NCBI RefSeq assembly: GCF_038003525.1
Contig: NZ_JBBOPI010000001.1
Span: 2,037,001 to 2,101,000, forward strand
DNA from: Solibacillus sp. FSL H8-0538
GTDB taxonomy: Bacteria > Bacillota > Bacilli > Bacillales_A > Planococcaceae
Length of the DNA: 64,000 bases
Reading direction: 5' to 3'
Shown: piece by piece, positions 56,496 through 64,000 of the stretch
Layout: each line of letters begins with the position of its first letter
Numbering within the stretch: position 1 is the first letter of the stretch
Notes under the pieces: model-generated
What the model was told of the DNA's origin: nothing
The model's input: the letters and a program-made list of their open reading frames with translations, nothing else
Database searches by the model: none
Translations under genes and position numbers: made by a program

Positions 56496-56513
56496 CGATC
56501 AATATTTAATATC

Positions 56514-56686
56514 TCAAAACTTTCTTTTTGCAGATAAGAAGGCCAGTGCAGATTCATTGAATCCTTTAACAAGGAGCCATACTGCTAAAATCATTTCATT
56601 CGCTGCTATTGGCAGTGCCATAATACCCCACACAGAGATTTGTTCCACTACACCGAACAGTACTAATAAGGCATTTATAAGTTAGA
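56514..56686 (-). pseudogene. C-terminal remnant of a DUF4386-type membrane protein
   Basis: 56 codons on the minus strand, open from after a TAA and ending in TGA at 56514. LLVLFGVVEQISVWGIMALP and ILAVWLLVKGFNESA are the last membrane helices of the DUF4386 family. The first 150 or so residues of the family are absent. Confidence 0.6.
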
Positions 56687-56859
56687 AAAGGGATGGCCTC
56701 AAGTATTTAGGAGACAGTCCTTTATTTGTAGTGAAAGCAATTCTCAGCTATAGTTACAATTTCGCTGACGTAAATAAATTATTTATTATAACGATACATG
56801 ATTCTACATTTTTTGAACCATGTTATAAAGGTAGTAAATTGTAGCGAGGAGTAGATTAA

Positions 56860-57036
56860 ATGCCAGATACACATCGACAAGGTGCTAGTAATAAAAAAGG
56901 GTCTTTAGCTAAAAAAACAAAGAACGATAAGGAAGAAATTTCTTTAGAGTTAGCCGAACTAGGTAATTTGCTACCTAAACAAGAACCAATGACTCCAAAT
57001 CAAAGAGAGAAAAGTGAACGAGAAAAATTTTACTAA
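56860..57036 (+). CDS. Small basic/acidic protein (58 aa)
   Basis: 58 residues with GCGAGGAGTAGATTAA before the ATG and a strong terminator just after the stop. MPDTHRQGASNKKGSLAKKT is followed by an acidic stretch and ends REKFY. Its layout recalls the YfhD-like protein at 12646 (GxSxKKGSL near residue 9-16), but the rest differs. It is very likely expressed; function unknown. Confidence 0.65.
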   Translation: MPDTHRQGASNKKGSLAKKTKNDKEEISLELAELGNLLPKQEPMTPNQREKSEREKFY

Positions 57037-57044
57037 CGAAAATG

Positions 57045-57086
57045 GCCGCCCTTTGGAATTCGTCTATTCCAGAGGGCGGTTTTATT
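57045..57086 (+). terminator. Terminator after the 58-residue gene
   Basis: GCCGCCCTTTGGAAT pairs, with one mismatch and one G-T, with ATTCCAGAGGGCGGT, followed by TTTATTTG. Confidence 0.85.
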
Positions 57087-57091
57087 TGTGG

Positions 57092-57162
57092 ATCAGAAAG
57101 GATACCTTCCCATCCACATCAGTAAGGACATCAACTTGCCCTATTTTGGATGAAGTTGTGCC
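57092..57162. repeat. Intergenic repeat (inverted relative to 23130-23215)
   Basis: GGATACCTTCCCATCCACAT and CAGTAAGGACATCAACTTG-CCCTATTTTGGAT-GAAGTTGTG match the reverse complement of 23145-23215 with few differences. Confidence 0.65.
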
Positions 57163-57570
57163 TTCTAATTTAACGCTGTTATACCTGGCTGTTGAATTTC
57201 CTTACTATTATGCATTCGCACAGGTTTCATACTTATCTTCTTGTGGTACGTGAGGCACGAATGCAATAATAGCTTTTCATTATTAATGCAGCCTCATAAT
57301 TTAACAGCGCCTAATTATTAAAATTCACTAGTTATACTTGTCATAACAAAAATACGACTACCTTGACGATAGTGGAACTAGCTTTATATTTCTAGGTATT
57401 GTTATTGTGGCTTTGAGATAAAGGTCGATAATTTATAAAAAAGTTTGAACAAAAGTCCTGTATGATATGCAGGATTTTTTCTTGTTCCACAAACGGGCCA
57501 GATTATTGAGAAGGTAGTTTAGCATTAAATGTGGGGAACCGTATCAGAAGTAAATGAGGTTTTTTTAGAA

Positions 57571-57624
57571 AAATAAAAAGCCAAAAATGAACAAGTTATG
57601 AATAGAAACTTGATTATTTTTGGC
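57571..57624 (-). terminator. Terminator after the membrane protein gene
   Basis: GCCAAAAAT pairs with ATTTTTGGC, enclosing a smaller AAGTT/ACTTG stem, and is followed by TTTTTATTTTT on the minus strand. Confidence 0.8.
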
Positions 57625-57667
57625 ATTAATAAGGAAGGTCAGCATCCGTTACATTAATAAAGCCTTT

Positions 57668-58915
57668 CTAATTAAAAATGAAAGGAAAAGTAAATGTAAC
57701 GAAAGCCGCCCAAAGTCCGTAGACTGGCAAATACTTAGTAACCGCATCTTGAATGAGTAAAGGTCCGGTCTTGTTTTGTAGAAAACGCATATAGGAGACC
57801 ATAATCCAAATAAGATTTCCCCAGATAAGTATGTTTACACCTAAAACAGCAAGTCTGTTTGGTGTAATCCCATAAGAAGAAAGTCTGAATACTATGGCTG
57901 ACAAAGCCACACTGTCAATGATAAGAGCAAGAACAATTAGGGCAAAATTTATATAATCAGAAATGTTCTTTTTCTCATCTGTGCCGCTTTCGGTAATTGA
58001 AAATATGGTAACGGCCAAGACACCAAGGAGTATTCCGTTAAATGCTATCAGGAAATTTCTGTCCAAGAATGGATTTTTTCCGACCCAAATTACCGTTATA
58101 AGATAGACCAACAAAGTGGCCAGGACAAGAGGACTAAAAATTTTAGCGATATATGGTGTAATATTCTTAGCAAGTTTAAGATTCATTGACACCAGGTAGG
58201 TAGCCACAATAGCGAGAGCGGCAGCACCAAATAACACAACATTTCTAAAATAGAAGTCTTTTATATCCAAATCGACAAAGCTAAATAACTGCATAGTTAA
58301 TGCTGCTAACAGTATTCCGCAAATGGCCATGCTGGCGTAGAGTATGCAAAGTTCCAAATTGAATTTAAGATAGGCTAATCTTGTGCTGCCTTTTGAATAT
58401 TCATTTCCTGTAAATGCAAGCCCTATCAATCCCCATAAGAATATGGGCAGGTGTAAATAAGCAAGGATCGTACTGTCCTTATCATTTAATGGCAGCATAT
58501 TAAGATACAAACCGGAGATTAGGAACAACAATGCAAGTGTGTAAAGAACCTTTTTTCGGGGTTTATTTTTGTATACAAAATAGACTCCAATGAAGGGAAG
58601 AATCCCAAAAGCAAGGTTAATTGGGGCGATTGCTTGCTGTTCGACAAAATGGAAAATGATCCTGGTGCTTACCCCGGCCAAAATGGCTAAAATGCCCATG
58701 AATAAGAAACCTTGCTGAAGCAAGGAAGCTTTTTCTGTATGTGCCGTTTCCTTGAAATTCAATCTTTCATACCATACAGCAAGAACCTGCGAATCAGGAT
58801 TTTGTTCCCATGCGTAAGAGAATGACTTTTTAAAGGCTTTGGGGTCATTACTAAACATTCTCTCCAGCTCATGGGGGTTAGAAATATTTTCAATAATCCA
58901 ATTGTTACTGTCCAC
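57668..58915 (-). CDS. Polytopic membrane protein of unknown function
   Basis: 415 residues from the GTG at 58915, with TTAGGGGAGGTATAAAC; an earlier ATG in frame lacks a site. A soluble N-terminus of about 70 residues is followed by some eleven to twelve membrane segments. The YGITPNRLAVLGVNILIWGN stretch near 360-380 recalls the DUF4153-type membrane family, but this is tentative. It is the last gene of a minus-strand cluster whose two upstream genes (DUF2975 and HTH) are broken. Confidence 0.75.
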   Translation of the reverse strand: MDSNNWIIENISNPHELERMFSNDPKAFKKSFSYAWEQNPDSQVLAVWYERLNFKETAHTEKASLLQQGFLFMGILAILAGVSTRIIFHFVEQQAIAPINLAFGILPFIGVYFVYKNKPRKKVLYTLALLFLISGLYLNMLPLNDKDSTILAYLHLPIFLWGLIGLAFTGNEYSKGSTRLAYLKFNLELCILYASMAICGILLAALTMQLFSFVDLDIKDFYFRNVVLFGAAALAIVATYLVSMNLKLAKNITPYIAKIFSPLVLATLLVYLITVIWVGKNPFLDRNFLIAFNGILLGVLAVTIFSITESGTDEKKNISDYINFALIVLALIIDSVALSAIVFRLSSYGITPNRLAVLGVNILIWGNLIWIMVSYMRFLQNKTGPLLIQDAVTKYLPVYGLWAAFVTFTFPFIFN

Positions 58916-58949
58916 GTTTATACCTCCCCTAATAATTGTTAAATTATCT

Positions 58950-59164
58950 TTAAATGTATTCATCACTTTTGTATTCTATAATATCCCCAGGCTGACATTC
59001 TAAAGCCTTACAAATCGCATCTAGAGTTGATAATCGAATCGCTTTTCCTTTCCATTTTTCAATATAGAAAAATTCGCCATCGTGATTCCAAACTTTTCAG
59101 AAAGTTCTGTTACGCTCATTTTCCTTTTCGCCAACATCACATCAATATTGATAATAATTGCCAT
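58950..59164 (-). pseudogene. YozG-like HTH (XRE) regulator with a one-base deletion
   Basis: MAIIINIDVMLAKRKMSVTE and LSEKFGITMANFSILKNGK are followed by a frameshift. Restoring one base after LKNGK gives KAIRLSTLDAICKAL and ECQPGDIIEYKSDEYI with a TAA at 58950, a clean 71-residue member of the small XRE group that includes B. subtilis YozG. The broken version stops after YQL. It sits between a DUF2975 gene and the membrane protein gene. Confidence 0.85.
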
Positions 59165-59174
59165 TGGTTTCACC

Positions 59175-59656
59175 TCATATCGTTAAATCAATTTCTGATT
59201 TTATATCGATGGCATTTTTTAATAGCTTTTGAAGAACAGCAGCAAAGACTACAATCACTATTGAAGTAAAAAGAACGACCAATCCAACAAAGATGACACC
59301 TGGGGCATCGTCTTTCTCCGCAAAGAAATAAAAGAGCGGCAAGAGTAGCACATGCAAACTACTGATTGTGATGGCACAGAATTTGATATTTCTCAAAGCA
59401 TTTACAGATAATTGTGAGAAAGCTTTATTTTTGTCAATTTAGCTTAAAAGTTTAAACGCCTGATACAAAGCAAAGTAAAAAGGAATTGCCGATGCATCAA
59501 AAACCATAGAAACGAGGTATCTAATCAAATCAAACTCTGGAAGCAATTTTGCTACAATATTACCTAACTCAGGTACCAAAAAGATGCATAAAGCAAGAAC
59601 TGGAAAGCCCATAAGAGCAACAGCTAACTTAAAAAAAATAGTGTTTTTGGTTTCAT
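59175..59656 (-). pseudogene. DUF2975 (YoaS-like) membrane protein, two lesions
   Basis: Starting at the ATG at 59656 (AGAGGTGCTTTTC), the frame breaks at once; adding one A in the codon-2 A-run gives MKTKNTIFFKLAVALMGF and a 160-codon frame to 59175. A second lesion is a TAA at 59439-59441 where the family has Tyr (ALYQAFKLLS-stop-IDKNKAFSQL). The end, VLQKLLKNAIDIKSEIDLTI, is the DUF2975 signature. DUF2975 proteins are four-helix membrane proteins paired with a small YozG-like regulator, as here. Confidence 0.85.
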
Positions 59657-59701
59657 GAAAAGCACCTCTCTTAAGTATTGTTTATTAGATATTAACATGT
59701 C

Positions 59702-59715
59702 GTTTATCGATAAAC
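59702..59715. promoter_or_regulatory. Probable operator of the YoaS/YozG-like module
   Basis: GTTTATCGATAAAC is a perfect 14-base palindrome 46 bases upstream of the DUF2975 start. Its place suits autoregulation by the small XRE protein. Confidence 0.55.
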
Positions 59716-59787
59716 AATAAATTTTTATTGATTATTATAAGATTATTGTTGTTAATAAGTTAATTTGGGCAAAAATAAAAAGCATTC

Positions 59788-59815
59788 CTCTTTACAAAGA
59801 AATGCTCTATATGGT
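59788..59815. terminator. Terminator-like hairpin
   Basis: AGCATT pairs with AATGCT around CCTCTTTACAAAG; A residues flank it on the plus strand, giving a T-tract when read on the minus strand. Confidence 0.45.
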
Positions 59816-60112
59816 GTATCTCATGAGCCGCAAATGAGCCAAATATAAATGGAAGCACCTCATTTAGTTGTGTCACGGTGAACCGTATCATAAGGAAAAC
59901 CTTAAGTGTGGGAAAGAACACCTTAAAAAGAAGGAAGAATATTACTCAGAATAAGAAAATGCTGTTGAAAATATACTTAAGAACAGAAACCAATCTTCCA
60001 CAATCGGGCGCTTTACTTCAATATGGTTCACTATTTTTCACCCATCCCTAAATCTATTGTAGAAACGAAGCAAGATGTAAAATCAAAAAACTGCATCCAT
60101 TTGGATACAATC

Positions 60113-60220
60113 TTATTTTTTTCTAATCAGTGTATCCCCAAGAGGGATTCCAACCACAACAACCAAAACCGTTAGAATTACCAGGGCTTTAAAAATAAAA
60201 TACGCAACTTGATCGAACAT
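60113..60220 (-). CDS. Small membrane protein (35 aa)
   Basis: 35 residues with the strong site AAGGAGAGATACG before the ATG. One long membrane helix (about 8-27) is followed by GDTLIRKK. It is too short for usual gene calls but has every sign of translation. Function unknown. Confidence 0.6.
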   Translation of the reverse strand: MFDQVAYFIFKALVILTVLVVVVGIPLGDTLIRKK

Positions 60221-60291
60221 CGTATCTCTCCTTCTTTTCTTAATAATTCTTACCTTATATTCAGTAATTATCCAACTCCTATTGAAGAGTC

Positions 60292-60341
60292 AAACTAAAC
60301 TAATAAAGCACAAAGTCAATTGTTCTTTATTAGTTTAGTTT
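60292..60341. repeat. Perfect 17-bp inverted repeat
   Basis: AAACTAAACTAATAAAG (60292-60308) and CTTTATTAGTTTAGTTT (60325-60341) are exact reverse complements around a 16-base loop. It lies 70 bases upstream of the 35-residue gene. Confidence 0.85.
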
Positions 60342-60560
60342 ATTTCATTAAAACGTATGTATGCAGTCGTCACTTTTTATATTTTGTGATTTTCAACAAT
60401 CGGGCCATTTAATTGAGTAATAGGTCGCAAAAAACACACTTTTTTATATAATTTTCTTCTTACTACACAAATGTCATTAATACCAATGCTCCACGTAATG
60501 CCGTTCATGTGATAGACGGATTGGCAGTACCACCATTAGAGCTTTTTATTCTAAAAAAGG

Positions 60561-60592
60561 AAAACGCTATCCAAAATACATCGGATAGCGTC
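60561..60592 (-). terminator. Terminator after the SDR gene
   Basis: AACGCTATCC pairs with GGATAGCGT, followed by TTTTCC on the minus strand. Confidence 0.8.
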
Positions 60593-60613
60593 TTGATATT
60601 TCGAATAGTTCTA

Positions 60614-61330
60614 TTAAGGGTTCGTCGACCAAAGTCCTGCATGTTTTAATACAACACGTGGATGAAGTTTTAGCTGTGCAACCATTAATTCTGCCAAATC
60701 TTCTGCTTGCATCACTTTTTCTGGATTACCGTCTGTTAAACTTAGCTCAACAGCCATATCAGTCGCAACCGTACTTGGCGTTAACGTTGTAACGCGAATA
60801 TTTTTCTTACGCACTTCAAGCATTAATGACTCACTTAGTCCAATAACTGCAGCTTTTGAAGCCGAGTATGCACTTGTAATTGGTGCACCTTTTTGACCAG
60901 CTGTTGATGAGATGTTAATGATATCGCCTGTGTTGCGCTCTATCATTTCTGGTAATACTGCACGTGTTGTGTGGTACACACCTTTTACGTTGACATCGAT
61001 AATATTTGTCCATTCTTCAGGCGTTAAGTCCATGAAGCTACCGAATTTTGAAATGCCGGCATTATTTACTAAAATATCGATTGCACCAAGCTCGCCACGA
61101 ATCGATTCAACTGCTGCTGTGATAGAATCTAAATCCGCTACATTGGCTGCAGCGATTGCTACCTTCACGTCATATTGTTTAAGTTCCTCTGCAACTTGTT
61201 GTAAATTTTCAAGCGTACGTCCAACAAGACCTACGTGAATACCTTCCTGCGCAAAAGCTATTGCTGTTGCACGTCCAATTCCACGCCCTGCTCCTGTAAT
61301 TAATGCCACTTTCCCTGTGATTGTTTGCAT
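60614..61330 (-). CDS. SDR-family oxidoreductase (3-oxoacyl-ACP reductase-like)
   Basis: 238 residues from the ATG at 61330 with TAAAGGAGC; the frame further upstream enters the insertion element. Classical short-chain dehydrogenase: TGAGRGIG (about 11-18) for NAD(P), NNAG, the catalytic Ser in NISSTAGQ and YSASK. It reduces or oxidises a carbonyl/alcohol; FabG-like proteins with HxlR regulators are often detoxification enzymes. Only 50 bases separate its start from the IS30 insertion, so its promoter has been displaced. Confidence 0.9.
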   Translation of the reverse strand: MQTITGKVALITGAGRGIGRATAIAFAQEGIHVGLVGRTLENLQQVAEELKQYDVKVAIAAANVADLDSITAAVESIRGELGAIDILVNNAGISKFGSFMDLTPEEWTNIIDVNVKGVYHTTRAVLPEMIERNTGDIINISSTAGQKGAPITSAYSASKAAVIGLSESLMLEVRKKNIRVTTLTPSTVATDMAVELSLTDGNPEKVMQAEDLAELMVAQLKLHPRVVLKHAGLWSTNP

Positions 61331-61377
61331 GTTTTTTGCTCCTTTAGATAAGATAGATTTATTATTAAGACCGTTTG

Positions 61378-62313
61378 TCAAATTAAGTGCAACAGTTCTT
61401 CTTGAAACGCCTCGTATGCAGTTTTCCAGTTAAGGCATTTCCTTGGTCGATTGTTAATAAGATCGAGTGCTTGCTTCATCTCATGGGGTGCGACGTTATC
61501 GAAATTCGTTTTCTTGGGGAAGAACTGCCGCAGTAGGCCATTCCCGTTTTCATTACTTCCACGTTGCCAAGAAGAATAGGCATCCGCAAAATAGACCTGG
61601 ATGTTTAGTTCTTTCTCTAGCACGTTGTAACAGCTAAATTCTTTCCCGCGATCCGTTGTAGCGGTTTGGATCGCACCTTTGGGTAATTGCTGATGTAAAA
61701 ATTTGACGGCTGCTTCCATTGATTTCGCCGAACGGTCTGGTATCAAAATCCCCTTGTACCAGCGTGTTTTACGTTCAATGAAAGTAGCGACGCAGCCCTT
61801 TGCTTGCCCACGTCCGGAAACGACCGTATCGAGCTCCCAATGACCAAATGTTTCGCGTTTACGAACTTCTTTGGGGCGTTTTGAGATAGGTGTACCAATG
61901 TTAAAACGACCTCTTGTTTCTCGCGGTTTCTGGCGTTTTCCTTTTTGACGAAGGACCGTCAATGGCACTTCTAATAAGCCCTGATAAATCCAACGATAGA
62001 TGTTCTTAAAACTCAGCTTTCCTTGATACAAGCGGCCGACAATCTGTTCCGGTGACCAAGTTTTACCCAACTTTTCTTGAACAGCTTCTTTTAACTTGAC
62101 TGTCAATTTTGACTTCGCACCACAGTTCAATTTATTGGCGTGATAGCGTACCTGTGCTTCTTCAGCTGTACAATTGGCATGTCTTCTTAATTCACGTGAA
62201 ATGGTAGAAGGCTGTCGATTTAATTGTTTCGCAATTCCTCGGATCGAATAGCCTAGTTCAAGTAACGTCTCTATTTTCGTACGTTCCGATATGGTAAGAT
62301 GTTTATAGCTCAT
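61378..62313 (-). CDS. IS30-family transposase
   Basis: 311 residues with GGAGGAAATCGTT upstream. The N-terminal HTH ([14 protein letters not shown] ... STISRELRR) is followed by the DDE core: Asp in [10 protein letters not shown], Asp in TTDRGKEF and Glu in SNENGNG. Its TGA stop (61378-61380) lies just outside the terminal repeat, so the flanking DNA supplies it. The frame is intact and may be active. Confidence 0.95.
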   Translation of the reverse strand: MSYKHLTISERTKIETLLELGYSIRGIAKQLNRQPSTISRELRRHANCTAEEAQVRYHANKLNCGAKSKLTVKLKEAVQEKLGKTWSPEQIVGRLYQGKLSFKNIYRWIYQGLLEVPLTVLRQKGKRQKPRETRGRFNIGTPISKRPKEVRKRETFGHWELDTVVSGRGQAKGCVATFIERKTRWYKGILIPDRSAKSMEAAVKFLHQQLPKGAIQTATTDRGKEFSCYNVLEKELNIQVYFADAYSSWQRGSNENGNGLLRQFFPKKTNFDNVAPHEMKQALDLINNRPRKCLNWKTAYEAFQEELLHLI

Positions 62314-62408
62314 AACGATTTCCTCCGTTCAAATGTTGGCGTGGTAACTACATTTTACACGAGGTCGTTATGGGCTTCTTTTATTTACTCTTGGGTGTTG
62401 CACTTAAT
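61381..62408 (-). mobile_element. IS30-family insertion sequence
   Basis: About 1.03 kb with terminal inverted repeats ATTAAGTGCAAC (61382-61393) and GTTGCACTTAAT (62397-62408) and one transposase gene. No clear target duplication is visible. It sits between the divergent SDR and HxlR genes. Confidence 0.9.
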
Positions 62409-62436
62409 ATTACAATTCGTCTTAACGAAATAAAGT

Positions 62437-62460
62437 GTATTAAACTAAAAAAATTAATAC
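62437..62460. promoter_or_regulatory. Possible HxlR operator
   Basis: GTATTAA and TTAATAC form a 7-10-7 inverted repeat around ACTAAAAAAA, in the original SDR/HxlR intergenic region. HxlR-type sites have comparable A/T-rich dyads. Confidence 0.4.
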
Positions 62461-62642
62461 TTGAGTAAGGTGTGTTTGATAAAACCGTTCTGATGGTATA
62501 ATTAATTACGCTGTTTTACTCGGAAATGATTTGTCTTAAGACTAACTTCATTCTACCTACAGTTTTCTCTATTGTGAAGAACGCACTTTTTTGTGCGGAG
62601 GTTACCAAACGGTTACTACTATAAGTAAAGGAGTAAATGTCC

Positions 62643-63023
62643 ATGTCAGATACATTAAGAAAAGAGATCCAAGAAAGAATATTAAATCAAGATTATCATT
62701 GTGAAAAAGAACTTACCTTATCGATTATTAGCGGGAAATGGAAAGTTGTTATTTTGTGGCATTTAGGTGTAGAAGGGACACATCGATTCAGCGAACTTCA
62801 AAAACTTTTCCCGAAAATATCCCATAAAATATTATCAAATCAATTACGAGACCTGATAGAAGATGGAATTGTTCATAGAGAAGTGATTCCAGAAGTTCCT
62901 CCGAAAGTCGAATATTCAATGACTGAACTTGGGATGACGTTATTACCAATCGTTGAGATGATGTATGAATGGGGGAAAAAACGAATAGATCAAATTAAAC
63001 AAGAAGAAAATTATCTCAAATAA
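62643..63023 (+). CDS. HxlR-family transcriptional regulator
   Basis: 126 residues from the ATG at 62643, nine bases after AAAGGAG; the ATG six bases earlier is too close to that site. [17 protein letters not shown] and the winged helix around [20 protein letters not shown] are typical. Such regulators respond to aldehydes, quinones or thiol stress through a Cys near the N-terminus; here Cys22 in DYHCEKEL is in that position. The SDR gene, once directly divergent, is the likely target. Confidence 0.92.
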   Translation: MSDTLRKEIQERILNQDYHCEKELTLSIISGKWKVVILWHLGVEGTHRFSELQKLFPKISHKILSNQLRDLIEDGIVHREVIPEVPPKVEYSMTELGMTLLPIVEMMYEWGKKRIDQIKQEENYLK

Positions 63024-63599
63024 TGGAAAAACCAAATCATTTACGATGATATAAATCGCCTGTTCTGGCGGAAAAAGTAATATTGAATATAAAAAAAGAT
63101 GTTTTGTTGTATAAAAAATCTCGGACATATTCTTTACTTATGTTAAAAGGGCAGAAAGAAAATTAAGGTTTATCTTGTTCCATAATCGGGCGCTTTAATG
63201 GAGCAAGGGGCACAAAAATAATCAAACTTTTTTATAAAACCGATACTTAAATCTGCCGGATATGAATCCATTTTGATCAATCTTTTTTCAAAATAGATTC
63301 TTTTTATTTATCGTAAAATACTGGTTTGTCAGGTATCTTTGATCAAACTTTATTACAAATCAACAGTTGTATCCACTCAAACAAAGAAAGACAATAACTC
63401 TTTTGACACTATTACTTTTCGTTTTAAACCCTGATTTAATATTACTATTAATAAATTATCTTAAACCTTTTTGTTAAAAAATCTACCATTTTTAGACTTT
63501 ATTCTTTCGTGCCAAAAGCAAGCCTGAGCGATTCAAATAAAATTCCGCTCGCTCTCTTTCACTTATGCTACACTAACTTTGAAAGAGGAGGTTTTCACT
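63024..63599. other. Intergenic region
   Basis: A/T rich; one CGGGC repeat at about 63174-63206. No gene seen. Confidence 0.5.
63174..63206. repeat. CGGGC short interspersed repeat, best-formed copy
   Basis: TTGTTCCATAATCGGGCGCT-TTAATGGAGCAA has near-inverted ends (TTGTTCCAT against ATGGAGCAA). Related copies: 57482-57510, 59994-60022 and 60391-60420. Confidence 0.65.
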
Positions 63600-63977
63600 A
63601 TGCAACAGCTACAATTTGAAGCGTCTTGGAATAAAGCATTGGCTACTCAGGACCGACATACTATTGAAAAAATCTTTACTGAAACAAAGCAGCCCAACAG
63701 TTCCTGCATTCTTTGCTCCCCTATACGACAAGCAATCAACCATAAACAAGAGCTATTAGTTACCGTATTAGTCCATAACTTTACGGATCAACCCCTTACT
63801 TTTAATAAAACGCGAATAGTCTACCGCATGCAAGATGAGGTCATTGCAGACGAGAAATTCACTCTTCCCACATTAATAATCCCACCCCAAGTTAGCTTGC
63901 CTTGGACGTTTATATTTCCTAGTCTCAGCTATAGTCCGCTTGCTTCTTTTGAGAATGGGCGGTTAGAAATACTTTAA
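63600..63977 (+). CDS. SLAP-domain protein
   Basis: 125 residues from the ATG at 63600, with GAGGAGGTTTTCACT. LQFEASWNKALATQDRHTIE at the start and LLVTVLVHNFTDQPLTFNKT with SLPWTFIFP later match the bacterial SLAP domain (a domain also found in surface-layer-like proteins). There is no signal peptide, so this copy is probably cytoplasmic. Function unknown. The stop lies near the window edge. Confidence 0.85.
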   Translation: MQQLQFEASWNKALATQDRHTIEKIFTETKQPNSSCILCSPIRQAINHKQELLVTVLVHNFTDQPLTFNKTRIVYRMQDEVIADEKFTLPTLIIPPQVSLPWTFIFPSLSYSPLASFENGRLEIL

Positions 63978-64000
63978 ACTCGAACCCAAAGAAAAAAAGC

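Larger units (their letters stand above)
57037..57667. other. Intergenic region of terminators and repeats
   Basis: 631 bases holding the terminator at 57045-57086, a copy of the 70-base repeat, the right part of the hairpin repeat at 57342-57376, an orphan TCCTG/CAGGA-TTTTTT terminator near 57453-57480, one CGGGC repeat and the terminator at 57571-57624. No gene seen. Confidence 0.6.
59657..60112. other. Upstream region of the DUF2975 gene and beyond
   Basis: Holds the palindrome at 59702-59715, a hairpin at 59788-59815 and one CGGGC repeat near 59997-60030. No gene seen. Confidence 0.5.
60221..60613. other. Intergenic region with a long inverted repeat and a terminator
   Basis: Contains the 17-bp inverted repeat at 60292-60341, a CGGGC repeat near 60396-60440 and the SDR terminator. 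No gene seen. Confidence 0.5.

Noticed and set aside
56479-56685. 68-codon open frame on the plus strand
   Set aside because: Antisense to the DUF4386 remnant, whose translation gives recognisable membrane helices.
57014-57253. 79-codon open frame on the plus strand
   Set aside because: It runs through the terminator of the 58-residue gene and through a repeat copy.

Overview
The window looks like chromosomal DNA of a low-GC, spore-forming Bacillales bacterium, most likely of the Lysinibacillus/Solibacillus (Planococcaceae) type. The evidence is three small acid-soluble spore protein genes (12.8, 17.5 and 41.2 kb), a tricistronic GerA-type germinant receptor (33.8-37.5 kb), a leucine T-box, Bacillus-style GGAGG ribosome sites and frequent GTG/TTG starts. 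The genus is an inference; no rRNA or tRNA gene is visible.

Layout. 0.2-4.8 kb: a minus-strand arsenic operon arsR-arsB-arsC-arsD-arsA followed by a HesB/IscA-like gene, with its own operator, promoter and terminator. 5-10.1 kb: a Sir2 deacylase with a long N-terminal extension, an unrecognised 413-residue protein and a helical-repeat protein. 10.4-11.7 kb: a cstA-type carbon-starvation transporter with an internal stop. 12.6-17.6 kb: spore and stress genes (YfhD-like, sspH, divergent flavodoxin-fold reductase/MarR pair, GNAT, lipoprotein, YdcF, LLM oxidoreductase, SASP). 17.8-24.2 kb: metabolism (T-box leuA, guaC, an orphan ResC-like cytochrome c biogenesis gene, bioY and bioB with BirA-like operators). 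24.8-30.9 kb: OsmC and a complete oligopeptide ABC transporter operon. 31.2-32.7 kb: ppnP, a second compact Sir2 and a cold-shock protein. 33.8-37.5 kb: germinant receptor. 37.8-51.6 kb: accessory DNA with a broken MFS gene, a nuclease/helicase fusion, an unusual tandem isoprenyl-diphosphate synthase divergent from a copper-amine-oxidase-like gene, an HNH nuclease broken by a 5-bp tandem duplication next to a MazG-like gene, and a NERD protein. 51.8-54.3 kb: UbiB-like kinase and a membrane protein. 54.4-60.2 kb: a decayed zone with a frameshifted TnpB element, gene remnants and a YoaS/YozG-like module whose two small genes are both broken. 60.6-63.0 kb: an SDR oxidoreductase and HxlR regulator pair split by an IS30 insertion. 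63.6 kb: a SLAP-domain protein.

How parts work together. The ars genes take up the reduction, chaperoning and ATP-driven export of arsenic under ArsR. BioY imports biotin and BioB makes it, with BirA-like sites upstream. The Opp operon has its binding protein separated from the permease genes by a hairpin. The Ger genes and SASPs serve spore germination and spore DNA protection.

The most unusual content is in 42-47 kb: one protein carries two sets of aspartate-rich isoprenyl synthase motifs, and its divergent neighbour has the topaquinone-domain and histidine pattern of copper amine oxidases with an altered TPQ motif. A second theme is the density of genes broken by one small lesion (cstA, HNH, tnpB, HTH, DUF2975) and of families of short intergenic repeats. 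All functional assignments come from reading motifs; no database search was run.
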